Shown: positions 18,707 through 28,627, counted from the first letter of the stretch. The stretch is 64,000 bases of DNA from Salipaludibacillus keqinensis (GCF_003226325.1 NZ_PDOD01000001.1:1054001-1118000); one strand, 5' to 3'. The notes: generated by a model not told the origin, from the letters alone. A program made the numbers and translations.

Positions 18707-18720
18707 GAAAAGCGCTTTAA
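18707..18720 (+). promoter_or_regulatory. Possible CcpA catabolite-responsive element
   Basis: GAAAAGCGCTTTAA contains the perfect palindrome AAAGCGCTTT and agrees with the cre form TGAAAGCGCTTTCA at 11 of 14 positions. It lies 25 bases before the malate synthase start. Carbon-catabolite control of glyoxylate use would make sense; this is inferred from the motif. Confidence 0.45.
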
Positions 18721-18744
18721 AAAAATAATAGGAGGTCATGACAA

Positions 18745-20934
18745 ATGACACAAGATTACGTGAAGGTTGGCAATTTGCAAGTAGCGAAAGAGCTTTATGA
18801 CTTTATTAATGAAGAAGCAATCCCAGGTAGTGAAGTAAAAAGTGAACACTTTTGGTCCCAAGTAGATTCATTGATTCACGAGTTAACTCCAGAAAACAAA
18901 GCGTTGTTACAACGTCGCGAGGAGATCCAACAAGACATCGATTCTTGGCATAAAGAACATAAAGACAGCTTTGACTTTGACAAATATAAAACCTTTTTAG
19001 AAGAAATTGGTTATTTAGAGCCAGAAGTAGAAGATTTTCAAATTACAACGGAAGGGGCCGACCCAGAGATCACTCATCAAGCAGGGCCGCAATTGGTTGT
19101 TCCTGTAAATAATGCTCGCTATGCGATTAATGCGGCCAATTCACGTTGGGGAAGTCTATACGATGCTCTTTACGGGACAGATGTGATCTCTGAAGAAGAT
19201 GGGGCTACTCGTGATGCGAAGTACAATCCTGTTCGCGGAGATAAAGTTATTTCATTCGCAAAGGACTTCCTTGACCAAGCGGTTCCTTTAGCAAATGGGC
19301 TGCATAAAGACGCGGAGGACTATGTGATTGACAAAGGAAAGTTGGTTATAGCCTTAGAAGGGGGAAGTACCACCGTTTTAAAGGATGAATCGGCATTCGT
19401 AGGTTATCAAGGCCATAAAGAAAAACCTGAAGCAGTGTTGCTAAAAAATAACGGGTTACACATTGAAATTCAGGTTGATCCTGATCACCCTATTGGTCAA
19501 ACAGATAAAGCAGGCGTCAAAGATGTTTTGATGGAAGCAGCCTTAACAACGATTATGGATTGTGAGGATTCGGTCGCAGCCGTTGATGCAGAAGATAAAG
19601 TACTCGTTTACCGCAACTGGTTAGCGCTGATGAGAGGCGACTTGTCGACAACTTTTATGAAAGGCAACAGAGCGATTGAACGAACATTGAACCCTGACCG
19701 TGTGTATTCATCAGTAGAAGGGAAAGAATTCACGCTATCGGGCCGATCCCTCATGTTTGTCCGTAACGTTGGCCATTTAATGACGAATAATGCTGTTCTA
19801 GACAAAAATGGTGAAGAAGTTTACGAGGGAATGTTAGATACGGTGTTTACTAGTTTACTAGCGAAACACACCCTCTTAGGAACGGGCCAGTATCAAAACA
19901 GCTCCGAAGGTTCGATTTATATTGTGAAGCCTAAAATGCACGGGTCTAAAGAAGTTGCTTTTGCTAATAAACTCTTTGACCGAACGGAAGACCTCTTAGG
20001 CCTTAAGCGTAACACGCTTAAAATAGGTGTGATGGACGAAGAGCGGCGAACCTCGTTGAACTTAAAAGCGTGTATTCGAGAAGTGAAAGAAAGAATCGTA
20101 TTTATTAATACTGGTTTCTTAGACAGAACGGGGGATGAAATGCATACCTCCATGAATGCAGGTGCGATGATTCGAAAACATGAGATGAAAGCTTCTACGT
20201 GGCTGCAAGCTTATGAAAAATCAAATGTAACAACCGGTCTTTCCGCTGGTTTTCGAGAGCGTGCGCAAGTGGGTAAAGGCATGTGGGCCATGCCTGACTT
20301 AATGAAAGCGATGGTTGAGCAAAAAGGCGGACAGCTTGAAGCTGGTGCCAATACGGCGTGGGTCCCATCCCCAACAGCTGCCACGTTACATGCCTTGCAT
20401 TATCATGAGATTGATGTCCCGTCTATTCAAGCGAAGATTAGTAAAGAAACGACAGATTATAAGGATGATATTTTACAAATACCTGTCGCGAAAACGTATG
20501 ATTGGAGTTCTGACGAGGTTCAACAAGAGCTGGATAATAACGCTCAAGGGATTTTAGGCTATGTTGTTCGTTGGGTTGAGCAAGGGGTTGGCTGTTCTAA
20601 AGTTCCAGATATTAATAATGTTCAATTGATGGAAGATCGTGCTACTCTCCGAATTTCAAGTCAACATATGGCGAACTGGTTACACCATGGCATTTGTACG
20701 GAAGCACAAGTCAATGAAACGATGAGACGGATGGCCAAAGTGGTCGATGAACAAAATGCAGGAGATCCAGAATATCGACCAATGGCCACAGACTATGATG
20801 GTTCAGTCGCATTCCAAGCAGCGTGTGAGTTAGTTTTCAAAGGATGCGATCAACCGAGTGGCTATACAGAGCCAATCTTGCACCGCCGCAGAATTGAGCA
20901 CAAAGCCAAAGTGAGCGAAAAATCTTATAAATAA
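18745..20934 (+). CDS. glcB: Malate synthase G
   Basis: This condenses glyoxylate with acetyl-CoA to malate, the usual fate of glyoxylate from glycolate oxidase. At 729 residues it matches the G isoform (about 720-730) rather than the shorter A form. Visible features are the N-terminal domain, the insert with [15 protein letters not shown] (metal-binding acid), [29 protein letters not shown] and a C-terminal [26 protein letters not shown] is 9 bases before the ATG. It lies 90 bases after glcD, with a possible cre site in the gap. Confidence 0.96.
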   Translation: MTQDYVKVGNLQVAKELYDFINEEAIPGSEVKSEHFWSQVDSLIHELTPENKALLQRREEIQQDIDSWHKEHKDSFDFDKYKTFLEEIGYLEPEVEDFQITTEGADPEITHQAGPQLVVPVNNARYAINAANSRWGSLYDALYGTDVISEEDGATRDAKYNPVRGDKVISFAKDFLDQAVPLANGLHKDAEDYVIDKGKLVIALEGGSTTVLKDESAFVGYQGHKEKPEAVLLKNNGLHIEIQVDPDHPIGQTDKAGVKDVLMEAALTTIMDCEDSVAAVDAEDKVLVYRNWLALMRGDLSTTFMKGNRAIERTLNPDRVYSSVEGKEFTLSGRSLMFVRNVGHLMTNNAVLDKNGEEVYEGMLDTVFTSLLAKHTLLGTGQYQNSSEGSIYIVKPKMHGSKEVAFANKLFDRTEDLLGLKRNTLKIGVMDEERRTSLNLKACIREVKERIVFINTGFLDRTGDEMHTSMNAGAMIRKHEMKASTWLQAYEKSNVTTGLSAGFRERAQVGKGMWAMPDLMKAMVEQKGGQLEAGANTAWVPSPTAATLHALHYHEIDVPSIQAKISKETTDYKDDILQIPVAKTYDWSSDEVQQELDNNAQGILGYVVRWVEQGVGCSKVPDINNVQLMEDRATLRISSQHMANWLHHGICTEAQVNETMRRMAKVVDEQNAGDPEYRPMATDYDGSVAFQAACELVFKGCDQPSGYTEPILHRRRIEHKAKVSEKSYK

Positions 20935-21025
20935 TTGGATGTCTCCCCTCAGTTGAAATGTAGACGATCGTTTCTTCTAGGGGGGGGTATAAATGACCGG
21001 AGAACTTACACAAGGAGCTGATTTT

Positions 21026-21778
21026 TTGAAATTCATAAGATTTACTGTGAATGAGAACCTTTATAAAGGTGTGTTAGACAATCAAGAGATCCAAGAAATT
21101 TCAGGTGATATCTTTGGCCAGTGGGAATACACAGGTGAGACCTATTCATTAAATGAAGTGAAGCTTCTTGCGCCATTGGAGCCGAACCACATCATTGGAA
21201 TCGGGGCTAATTATGTTGCAAAAGTAGCTGATCGACCAGATGGGCTACCGGAGATTCCTGTGTTTTTCTTTAAGCCAAATTCATCTGTCATAGGCCCGGA
21301 AGAGAGCATTGTGATACCAGGCGCTTTAGATGAAGTGAAGTTTGAGTCTGAATTGGCGGTGGTGATTGGAAAAGAGATGAAAGATGTGGCTGAAGCAGAT
21401 GTTTTAGACTATGTATTTGGCTACACCGTGGGCAACGACGTGACCGCTCCCCAGTTCTTTCGAGAAGATGGGCATTGGATGGTGGGGAAATCCTTTGATA
21501 CGTTTACACCGTTAGGACCAGTCATCGAAACGTCCCTTGATCCATTTAACGTGAATGTGGAAGCGCGATTAAACGATGAAGAAAAGCAAAACAGTGCCAC
21601 TGAATTAATGATTGTTCCCATTCGGGAGATGCTCTCGTACCTTTCAAGTGTGATGACATTGAAACATGGCGATGTGATTTTGACAGGAAGCCCTCTCGGA
21701 GCTGAGTTTGTAAAATCAGGTGACAAAATAGCGTGTGAAATCAAAGGAATCGGCACACTGGAAAATACCTTCGTCTGA
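21026..21778 (+). CDS. Fumarylacetoacetate hydrolase-family protein
   Basis: This is a metal-dependent FAH-fold enzyme (hydrolase, hydratase or decarboxylase of 2-oxo acids). Seen are NYVAKVADRP, PVFFFKPNSSVIGPEE, KFESELAVVIGKE (metal Glu), GYTVGNDVTAPQF and LKHGDVILTGSPLG. I prefer TTG 21026, 8 bases after AAGGAG; an upstream in-frame ATG at 20993, after a G-rich run, would add 11 residues. Its place between malate synthase and the permease suggests handling of a C2-C4 oxo-acid by-product, but the substrate is unknown. The stop codon overlaps the start of a palindromic repeat. Confidence 0.85.
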   Translation: MKFIRFTVNENLYKGVLDNQEIQEISGDIFGQWEYTGETYSLNEVKLLAPLEPNHIIGIGANYVAKVADRPDGLPEIPVFFFKPNSSVIGPEESIVIPGALDEVKFESELAVVIGKEMKDVAEADVLDYVFGYTVGNDVTAPQFFREDGHWMVGKSFDTFTPLGPVIETSLDPFNVNVEARLNDEEKQNSATELMIVPIREMLSYLSSVMTLKHGDVILTGSPLGAEFVKSGDKIACEIKGIGTLENTFV

Positions 21779-21884
21779 CCGCAGGGACGGTTCTTGCGGT
21801 TCGTATGACCAGGGAGACTGACCAGAAGAACCACTGACCACAGGGATGACCAAGGGGACTGACCAGAAGAACCGTCCCCATGGT
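21777..21884. repeat. Inverted set of dispersed palindromic repeats
   Basis: The left unit 21777-21801 has perfect ACCGCA/TGCGGT arms. The right unit 21862-21884 has ACCA/TGGT around AGAACCGTCCC. Between them are decayed partial repeats, with ACTGACCA or ATGACCA repeated four times. Confidence 0.8.
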
Positions 21885-22013
21885 TTCCTTGGTTTGATCA
21901 AGCTGTGGAGGTGATGTTTATAGAGGTGCAGTAAATTGGTAGCGTTTACATTTTGCTAGACACCATGACGAGACATAAAGAACAAAATACTTTTTTATGT
22001 CTGGGGGAGTTTT

Positions 22014-23819
22014 GTGGACTTTATAACGGGAAATTTAACCGTCTTGTCTTTATTGGCTCTAACACCGATTGCTGTTGTTTTTATTTTTCTAGTTGTGTTA
22101 AACTGGCCGGCTAAAAAAGCCATGCCACTGGCACTTTTTGTAACAGCTCTATTAGCATATGTTGTTTGGGGAGCAGAGCTGAGTCAAGTTGGTGGGGCGA
22201 TGGTACACGGTATTGTCAAAGCTCTTGAGATTCTGTTCATTGTTTTTGGAGCGATATTATTGTTAAACACGCTCAAAGAAAGTGGTGCGTTACAAACGAT
22301 CCGCCAAGGTTTCGTCGATGTATCGCCGGATCGGAGAGTTCAGGCCATCATTATTGCCTGGCTGTTTGGCTCGTTCATTGAAGGAGCGGCAGGCTTTGGA
22401 ACACCTGCAGCGATTGCGGCTCCACTCCTGGTTGCAATAGGATTCCCTGCCATGAGTGCCGTTGTCGTTGCCTTAATCATCCAAAGTACTCCCGTTTCGT
22501 TTGGGGCGATCGGTACCCCAATGCTCGTTGGTGTTCAAACAGGACTGTCCGGCCAAGACAACGTCATGGCCGCAATCGGAGACACTTCACTTCTTGAATA
22601 TGTGACACAGATTGGCGCACAAGTAGCGATGACCCATGGGATCGCTGGTATTCTAGTTCCATTATTAATGGCGGGCATTCTGACTCGTTTCTTTGGGAGA
22701 AATAAATCGTTTGCGGAAGGATTTAAAATATGGCCGTTCGCGATTTTTGCTGCTGTTTCCTTTATCGTACCTTACTACTTATTCGCCTTATTCCTCGGAC
22801 CTGAATTCCCTTCATTACTCGGTGGATTAGTCGGTCTGATGATCGTTGTTCCTGCCGCAAAGGCTGGATTTTTACAACCTGACAAGTCCGAATATTTCGA
22901 CTTCGAAGATCGCAGCAAATGGGCGCCAGAATGGATTGGTGAACTTCAAGATGCTGCAACAAAAGAAGTCATTGGCGAGAGAATGGGGATGTTACGAGCG
23001 TGGAGCCCGTATATCATTGTGGCCGCGTTGCTGATTATTACTCGGACCGTTGATGCAGTCGGAGGTGCTCTCCAACACCCTAGTGTGGTCTTAGTAATAG
23101 ACAATATATTCGGTTCCGCTATTAGTACCAGTGCAGCACCTTTCTTCCTGCCAGGGTTTATCTTTCTCGTCGTCACAATAATTACCTATTTTACCCACAA
23201 CATGAGACAAAGACCAGGTTCATACGGTCGAGCTTGGAAAGATTCTTTGAAAACGATTGTCGGTGCAGCGGCCGCGTTACTCTTTGCTGTTCCTATGGCT
23301 CAAGTTTTTCTTAACTCTGGTGGACCAGGTGTAGAGAGTATGCCGGTTATATTGGCGCAGGCTGTCTCCTCACTTGCCGGAGAAGCATGGCCGTTCTTCT
23401 CACCAATTATCGGTGCATTAGGAGCGTTCATAGCAGGAAGTAATACCGTTAGTAACATGATGTTCTCCCACTTCCAGTTCACGACAGCCGAAGAGATCGG
23501 TTTAGGATCAGCCGGTGCCGCCATCATTGTTTCCTTGCAAGCTGTCGGTGGTGCTGCCGGGAATATGATTACAGTTCATAACGTCGTAGCAGCTTCTGCA
23601 ACAGTAGGGCTTCTTGGAAAAGAAGGATTAATTATTCGTAAAACTCTTATTCCAATGACCTACTATTTATTAGTCGTTGGTTGCTTAGGAATGGCCTTTG
23701 TCGCTGGTGGTTTCAGTTTGTGGTACATCGCAGCCCTTGCCATTGCGATCATCACAATTCTCATCCTCCGTGGCAACAGTGGCACTCCAATTGATCAAAA
23801 TAAAAATTTAGGCGCTTAG
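22014..23819 (+). CDS. LctP-family permease, probably for glycolate/lactate
   Basis: This is a 601-residue integral membrane transporter with some 13-14 hydrophobic helices, of the L-lactate permease (LctP/GlcA) family. Family blocks include [20 protein letters not shown] (about residues 118-137), [17 protein letters not shown] and [13 protein letters not shown]. The start is GTG after GGGGGAG. Members carry lactate and glycolate with protons; the adjacent glycolate oxidase and malate synthase genes favour glycolate. It closes the locus and is followed directly by repeats. Confidence 0.92.
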   Translation: MDFITGNLTVLSLLALTPIAVVFIFLVVLNWPAKKAMPLALFVTALLAYVVWGAELSQVGGAMVHGIVKALEILFIVFGAILLLNTLKESGALQTIRQGFVDVSPDRRVQAIIIAWLFGSFIEGAAGFGTPAAIAAPLLVAIGFPAMSAVVVALIIQSTPVSFGAIGTPMLVGVQTGLSGQDNVMAAIGDTSLLEYVTQIGAQVAMTHGIAGILVPLLMAGILTRFFGRNKSFAEGFKIWPFAIFAAVSFIVPYYLFALFLGPEFPSLLGGLVGLMIVVPAAKAGFLQPDKSEYFDFEDRSKWAPEWIGELQDAATKEVIGERMGMLRAWSPYIIVAALLIITRTVDAVGGALQHPSVVLVIDNIFGSAISTSAAPFFLPGFIFLVVTIITYFTHNMRQRPGSYGRAWKDSLKTIVGAAAALLFAVPMAQVFLNSGGPGVESMPVILAQAVSSLAGEAWPFFSPIIGALGAFIAGSNTVSNMMFSHFQFTTAEEIGLGSAGAAIIVSLQAVGGAAGNMITVHNVVAASATVGLLGKEGLIIRKTLIPMTYYLLVVGCLGMAFVAGGFSLWYIAALAIAIITILILRGNSGTPIDQNKNLGA

Positions 23820-23825
23820 TCAAAG

Positions 23826-23924
23826 ACCGGAGGGACGGTTCTTGCGGTTCAATACCGTAGGGACGGTCCTTTTCGTTAGACAATTCTGACCTAACATCAA
23901 CCACGAGAACCGTCCCCATGGTTG
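23826..23924. repeat. Inverted set of three dispersed palindromic repeats
   Basis: Unit 23826-23848 (ACCG/CGGT arms), a decayed unit at 23854-23875 with core GGGACGGTCCT, and an inverse unit 23898-23924 with CAACCA/TGGTTG arms. Confidence 0.8.
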
Positions 23925-24022
23925 TGCGAAATTTGTAACATATCCGATGACCATAGTGAAATGTACTATGATAGAATCAATTTGCTAGATCCTAGCAAAA
24001 AATTGATAGAGGAGAGTTGCCA

Positions 24023-24526
24023 ATGGGATTAGATATGTATTTAGTTTCGTTACCTAAAATTGAAGGAATGGATTATTATGAAGTCCATTCAGCTAGTGCA
24101 GATTTAGGAGAACTAGAAGAGGAACAAAATGAGATTTATCGAAAAATAAAACCACACATTAAACACTTTGAAGAGTTCGGCATGTCATGGAAAAGTCTGA
24201 GGGAAGAAGTAGCCTACTGGCGAAAAGCAAATCAGATTCACCATTGGTTTGTTGAAAACCTCCATAATGGGAACGATGAACCTTTGTTTACTGAGCTTGT
24301 TACAAAACAAAACTTGGAAGACCTTTATAACTTATGCGTAAAGGTTCTAGAAAACAGGAAAAATCCCCAAGATTCTCTACCATCAATGCCTGGCCCTTTC
24401 TTCGGTTACTACTCGTATGATGACTTCTATTACTATCAGATTGAGGAGACGAAATCCATCTTAGAAGACCTCCTGAATCACTTCGATTTTGATTCCCACT
24501 ATTTAATGTACCAGTGCTCCTGGTAA
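24023..24526 (+). CDS. Hypothetical protein with MGLDMYL start
   Basis: This is a 167-residue soluble, acidic protein of a family recognisable by its MGLDMYL beginning, found widely in phages and bacteria without assigned function. The middle has a WRKANQIHHWFV block. GAGGAG lies 8 bases before the ATG. No membrane segment or catalytic motif is seen. An upstream TTG two codons earlier is less well placed. Confidence 0.75.
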   Translation: MGLDMYLVSLPKIEGMDYYEVHSASADLGELEEEQNEIYRKIKPHIKHFEEFGMSWKSLREEVAYWRKANQIHHWFVENLHNGNDEPLFTELVTKQNLEDLYNLCVKVLENRKNPQDSLPSMPGPFFGYYSYDDFYYYQIEETKSILEDLLNHFDFDSHYLMYQCSW

Positions 24527-24745
24527 AACCACCGCCCTTCCAATCACTTGATACCAACTTTTACCACTACACTTCAAACAAATCAACTTTTTTCACACGA
24601 TGATTTCAGTGCATTTTTATGGCCAAAGGAAATCGATCCCCCCTGTAATGCCTCAATGGACTCATAAGATTTTTATAATAAATAGGGCCCTGCTCTCCCT
24701 AAAACTAGCAGAATACTACGATTTTTCACAAGAAGGGAAGTATAA

Positions 24746-25084
24746 ATGGAAATTAAAAAAGCATTAGAAATGATCACTCTTTTATCAGATGGGATTGACC
24801 CGCAGACAGGAGAAGTATTCCCTGAAGAAAGCACATACCAAAATCCAGAGACAGTAAGAGCTCTCTTTATAGCGGTGAAAGGGCTAGAAAAATTGGAAAT
24901 AAGCGAGAAACGGCAGAAAAGGCTGCCTGAAAACGCAGGGAAAGGGTGGGATGAAGAAGAGGAAGAATTACTGATTGAAGCCTTTGACAATGGTAAAACC
25001 ATTAAAGAGCTGGCAGAGCTACATAAACGAACAAATAGCTCAATCAAAGCGCGATTAATCAAGCTAGAGAAAATTGCACAATGA
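24746..25084 (+). CDS. Hypothetical protein with C-terminal SANT/Myb-like helix-turn-helix
   Basis: The 112-residue protein has an N-terminal helical half (ALEMITLLSDGIDPQTGE). Its C-terminal half, GWDEEEEELLIEAFDNGKT followed by IKELAELHKRTNSSIKARL, reads as a Myb/SANT-like DNA-binding helix-turn-helix. GAAGGGAAG precedes the ATG. Similar C-terminal modules occur in small regulators and some helicases; the role is unknown. It converges on a 51-codon gene with a shared terminator. Confidence 0.8.
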   Translation: MEIKKALEMITLLSDGIDPQTGEVFPEESTYQNPETVRALFIAVKGLEKLEISEKRQKRLPENAGKGWDEEEEELLIEAFDNGKTIKELAELHKRTNSSIKARLIKLEKIAQ

Positions 25085-25097
25085 TAACTACATCACC

Positions 25098-25131
25098 AAC
25101 CTGAGGAAGGATCACTTCTTCAGGTTTTTTT
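25098..25131 (+). terminator. Terminator between converging genes
   Basis: AACCTGAGGAAG pairs with CTTCTTCAGGTT (one wobble), then TTTTTT. Confidence 0.85.
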
Positions 25132-25285
25132 ATTTGTAGGCAGTCTTATATTTTTTATTTTTGTGTTTGATTAAATGAGCTTCAGCTAACTCAATATCCT
25201 TTTTTTGCGTTTCAATAGGAGTTTTGAAATAAAAGGGCACAGGTCGATTTCCATATAATCTAATGATTTTTTTATCTTTTTCCAT
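25130..25285 (-). CDS. Small hypothetical protein, 51 residues
   Basis: This short gene encodes a basic protein starting MEKDKKIIRLYGNRPVPFYF and ending KHKNKKYKTAYK. A good GGGGGAG ribosome site lies 5 bases before its ATG, and it ends in the terminator shared with the gene opposite. The middle is helical (ETQKKDIELAEAHLI). No family recognised. Confidence 0.6.
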   Translation of the reverse strand: MEKDKKIIRLYGNRPVPFYFKTPIETQKKDIELAEAHLIKHKNKKYKTAYK

Positions 25286-25534
25286 TCTTCTCCCCCTTAA
25301 ATCATGCTGATTAACTGACGGCCAACTGCAAACTTCTTATTCTTAACCTATGGGAAAAGGTAGTCAAACATTCTAGACCGCGTCTATTTTTTCGGGAAGA
25401 CCTTCGTTCTATGAACTTTTTCCCTAGTAAATTTCACAAAAAAATCAACCCAATCAATGGACATTTGCCAAAGAAACTCTGTACAATGGGGAAGGCGCGG
25501 GGCAGGTTTGCTAAAATAGTAGCGACCAAGGTTG

Positions 25535-25557
25535 AACCACAAGAACCGTCCCCCTGG
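25535..25557 (+). repeat. Single dispersed palindromic repeat in a gene leader
   Basis: ACCACA-AGAACCGTCCC-CCTGGA with a decayed right arm. It runs directly into AAGGAG, the ribosome site of the helicase gene, as at 71-100. Confidence 0.7.
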
Positions 25558-25574
25558 AAGGAGAAACATTATTC

Positions 25575-27512
25575 ATGGCACAATCAACTCCATTTACGAT
25601 TTCAAAAACTGAAAATTTCTTTCAACGTCTCGGGGATTATGTAGGGGACGTCTTTTATGACGTGTTACCGGAACAAGGATACGAACTTCGTGACGAACAA
25701 ATTTATATGGCATTTCAGCTTGAACAAGCATTCAAAAATAAATCCACCATTTTTGCAGAAGCAGGTGTTGGCACGGGGAAGACGTTTGTCTATCTTCTGT
25801 ATGCGATTTGTTACGCCCGATATAAACGGAAGCCGGCGATTATTTCCTGTGCTGATGAAACATTAATCGAGCAGCTAGTAAAAGATGAGGGCGATATTAA
25901 AAAGCTCGAAAAAGCGCTCGGTCTTAAGATTGATGTCCGGTTGGCGAAGGCTCGAGAACAATACGTATGTATGAAAAAATTAGATCCATTGTCTAACAAA
26001 ACAGACGATGAAGATATCCTTTCTGTCCACGACGAGATTCCTGATTTTGTTTACCAGCAAGGGGCATCGATGCAGACCTTTGAACGTTACGGGGATCGAA
26101 AAGAGTATCCGTGGGTTCCTAATGAAAAGTGGGAAAAAATCGCTTGGGATCCCCTTCAACAATGTTCTACGTGTGAGTGGCGTCACCGCTGCGCCCAAAC
26201 GCTCCACCGCGAATATTATCGCCATGCAACGGATCTAATTATTTGCTCACACGACTTCTATATGGAACATGTGTGGACAGAAGAGTCCAGAAAACGGGAA
26301 GGACAGTTACCGTTATTACCAGAGGCCAGTTCCGTCGTTTTTGATGAAGGTCATTTATTGGAATTTGCAGCGCAAAAGGCGTTGACTTATCGTTTTCAAT
26401 CACAAACGTTATCGACCATCTTAACAGGATACATGAACGAAGAAGTGAGAGAAGAATCATTGATGCTCATTGAAGAAATTTTAATGTATCACGATGAGTG
26501 GTTCGATTTATTAACGGAAACGGCGACGCTTGTGAAAGGCTCAAATCGTAAAGAAGTACCTAGGACGAAAAAAATGATGGACTTGGCGGCAAAATTAGAT
26601 GAAAAAGCCCAGGCCCTACTAGAACAATTAGTCTTTGATTCAGAACTATTTACGATTGACGAGTACCACGTGAGAATTATCGAAGAGTACTTGGAGTTTT
26701 TCTCCTACGGGTTAACGACCTTGTTAAAAGACGATCAAGGCATTTATTGGCTAGAGGAAAATGAATCGCAAAGTTCCTTTGTGATCATGCCGCGCCTTGT
26801 GGAGGACGTTTTAAAGAAAGAAGTGTTCTCTCAAAAAATCCCGATCGTCTTCTCATCGGCCACGTTATCTCAAGCGGGTGACTTCAATTATATTTCCAAC
26901 AGTCTAGGGATCAACCAGTATGATTCGTTTATCGTCGATTCACCCTTTGAGTACGAGGAGCAAATGACGATTCAAGGACATCTTCAGAAAACAGAATCGG
27001 ATAAATGGGATACGATTGCGAGGGATTTAAACGGGAGCCAGGGGAAAACTTTAGTATTATTTTCTTCGAAGGAAGAGATGCGTCACTTTCGTAAATGGGC
27101 CGATCAACAGTCGTGGGACTTCACCGTCATGTACGAAGGAGATCGCGAAATTAGCGAAATGGTCAAGACTTTCCAGCTAGATGAAACGTCGGTCCTGTGT
27201 TCCTATCATTTATGGGAAGGCTTGGATGTCCCGGGTGAGTCCTTATCTCAAGTGATCATCTCGTCGTTGCCATTTCCTCCATTAGATCCTGTTTTCCAAG
27301 CAAAACGAAACCATTCGGCTCATCCGATTGAAGAAGTGGACATGCCATACATGATTCTTCGTCTCAGACAAGGCATTGGTCGCCTCGTGCGAACGAGCTC
27401 AGACAAAGGAAAGATTCACATTTGGATGAACGAAAAGGAGAAGATGGCTTATGAAGGACAGATTCAGCAGGTGCTACCTGTGAAATTGAATTGGCAGATT
27501 GAAGGATCCTGA
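25575..27512 (+). CDS. DinG/YoaA-like Fe-S helicase (XPD family)
   Basis: This is a superfamily 2, 5'-3' type DNA helicase. Walker A AEAGVGTGKT is at residues 61-70 and the DEAH-box equivalent DEGH at about 257. The four cysteines expected to hold a 4Fe-4S cluster are C-x(n)-CSTCEWRHRC between them. The C-terminal helicase half has TLVLFSSKEEM, LCSYHLWEGLDVPGE and LRLRQGIGRLVRT. At 645 residues it lacks the N-terminal exonuclease domain of B. subtilis DinG. AAGGAG lies 13 bases before the ATG. Role in DNA repair/recombination is inferred from the family. Confidence 0.9.
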   Translation: MAQSTPFTISKTENFFQRLGDYVGDVFYDVLPEQGYELRDEQIYMAFQLEQAFKNKSTIFAEAGVGTGKTFVYLLYAICYARYKRKPAIISCADETLIEQLVKDEGDIKKLEKALGLKIDVRLAKAREQYVCMKKLDPLSNKTDDEDILSVHDEIPDFVYQQGASMQTFERYGDRKEYPWVPNEKWEKIAWDPLQQCSTCEWRHRCAQTLHREYYRHATDLIICSHDFYMEHVWTEESRKREGQLPLLPEASSVVFDEGHLLEFAAQKALTYRFQSQTLSTILTGYMNEEVREESLMLIEEILMYHDEWFDLLTETATLVKGSNRKEVPRTKKMMDLAAKLDEKAQALLEQLVFDSELFTIDEYHVRIIEEYLEFFSYGLTTLLKDDQGIYWLEENESQSSFVIMPRLVEDVLKKEVFSQKIPIVFSSATLSQAGDFNYISNSLGINQYDSFIVDSPFEYEEQMTIQGHLQKTESDKWDTIARDLNGSQGKTLVLFSSKEEMRHFRKWADQQSWDFTVMYEGDREISEMVKTFQLDETSVLCSYHLWEGLDVPGESLSQVIISSLPFPPLDPVFQAKRNHSAHPIEEVDMPYMILRLRQGIGRLVRTSSDKGKIHIWMNEKEKMAYEGQIQQVLPVKLNWQIEGS

Positions 27513-27540
27513 ATAATCTCCGTGAAAGGTTGAGTGTCGA

Positions 27541-27927
27541 ATGGAAACGTTCACCGATCAAATCAACGAAGCTCATACGCTGTATGCGATCGAGATGCGA
27601 ATGACTAGGGACGAAGAGATTACGATTGGAAAACTCGGGTCATTTTCATTTCACCAGGGGACTTATGTTTATGTAGGCAGTGCCAAGCGAAATATTCGGT
27701 CCAGAATAAGCAGGCATGTGACCCGGGAGAAGAAACATCGTTGGCACCTTGATTACCTACGTCCTTATGTTGACATTGTCGGTATTCAAACCTACCCTGG
27801 AAAAGAAGGAGAATGTCAGCTCTTTCAAAGGTTAATGAAAGATAATCAGGCGAGCGTTCCCGTTAAAGGATTTGGTTCGTCTGATTGCAAGTGTGTTTCG
27901 CATTTGTTTTATTATTCATTTGAATGA
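27541..27927 (+). CDS. GIY-YIG-related DUF123 protein
   Basis: This 128-residue protein matches the DUF123 branch of the GIY-YIG nuclease fold. It has TYVYVGSAKRNIRSRISRH, the HRWHLDYLRPY block, GECQLFQRL and the family ending GFGSSDCKCVSHLFY. Members are thought to be nucleases or nucleic-acid binders without a clear assignment. It starts 28 bases after the helicase stop and may be in the same transcript. Confidence 0.87.
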   Translation: METFTDQINEAHTLYAIEMRMTRDEEITIGKLGSFSFHQGTYVYVGSAKRNIRSRISRHVTREKKHRWHLDYLRPYVDIVGIQTYPGKEGECQLFQRLMKDNQASVPVKGFGSSDCKCVSHLFYYSFE

Positions 27928-27973
27928 CGAAGAAGCGTTGAGAGAAGATCTCACGCTTCTTTTTTTGGGCAAT

Positions 27974-28351
27974 TTAACCGGGAGAACCGTCCCCGCGGTT
28001 AATTTTTTCTTTCTTCTTTTGTTTTACATCGATTCGACCTTGTTGGGTATATTCGTATATCTTAGTTACGAAGGCAACGATAATCCCAATTCCAGCAAAT
28101 ATATAAACGATCGTAAATACTTTCCCAAAATCGGTTTGGGGAGAGAAATCTCCATATCCGACCGTTGATAAGGTCGTGACACTGAAATAAAGGGCGTCTA
28201 AAATACGCAAGTTTTCGACGGTACTGTAAAAAATCGTTCCTGAGATCAGGGTCAAAATCGTTAAGGTCAATAGAACTTGAAACTCAGGTTCTTTTAGTCC
28301 CCGGATTATGGCTCGTAGCATTCGTTGTAACGTAATTAAAAAAGAAATCAT
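27974..28351 (-). CDS. Two-TM potassium channel
   Basis: This is a minimal ion channel: TM1 at about 22-44, pore helix and selectivity filter TTLSTVGYGDFSP at about 62-74, TM2 at about 84-104, then a short basic tail (KQKKKEKINR). TVGYG is the potassium signature. It has no RCK or cyclic-nucleotide domain. AAAGGATTGAGG precedes the ATG. The last residues (NRGDGSPG) and the stop codon are encoded by a dispersed palindromic repeat, so the original C-terminus may have been different. Confidence 0.88.
   Translation of the reverse strand: MISFLITLQRMLRAIIRGLKEPEFQVLLTLTILTLISGTIFYSTVENLRILDALYFSVTTLSTVGYGDFSPQTDFGKVFTIVYIFAGIGIIVAFVTKIYEYTQQGRIDVKQKKKEKINRGDGSPG
27975..28001. repeat. Dispersed palindromic repeat overlapping the channel gene 3' end
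   Basis: Arms TAACCG and CGGTTA surround GG-AGAACCGTCCC-CG; six perfect outer pairs. It lies inside the 3' end of the reverse-strand channel gene. Confidence 0.8.
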
Positions 28352-28627
28352 GAAGCCTCAATCCTTTCAAATGAATTCAAAATAGCCGTCCCGGGAAAAT
28401 CGGTTGTCTTTCTTAATTTATTATACCTCTCGCCAGCAAACCACTCTAGAGAAATAAAACAGCTAAGGATCTTAACTGATTATTTCCCGAATGTTCATTC
28501 TCTTTTCAATCATCTGAAATTCAAATCAACTTATATTGGCAAATCATCTTGTGGAAATGAACCACGACTGTTTTGTGGATTTTAGTTATTGGAACGTCAT
28601 AACTATAAGAGTCGTCCCACCGGCCTA
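28352..28627. other. Intergenic region, no gene recognised
   Basis: This lies between the divergent channel and glgC genes. It has only a decayed repeat fragment (GTCGTCCC, about 28611) and A+T-rich sequence likely to contain both promoters. Confidence 0.3.
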
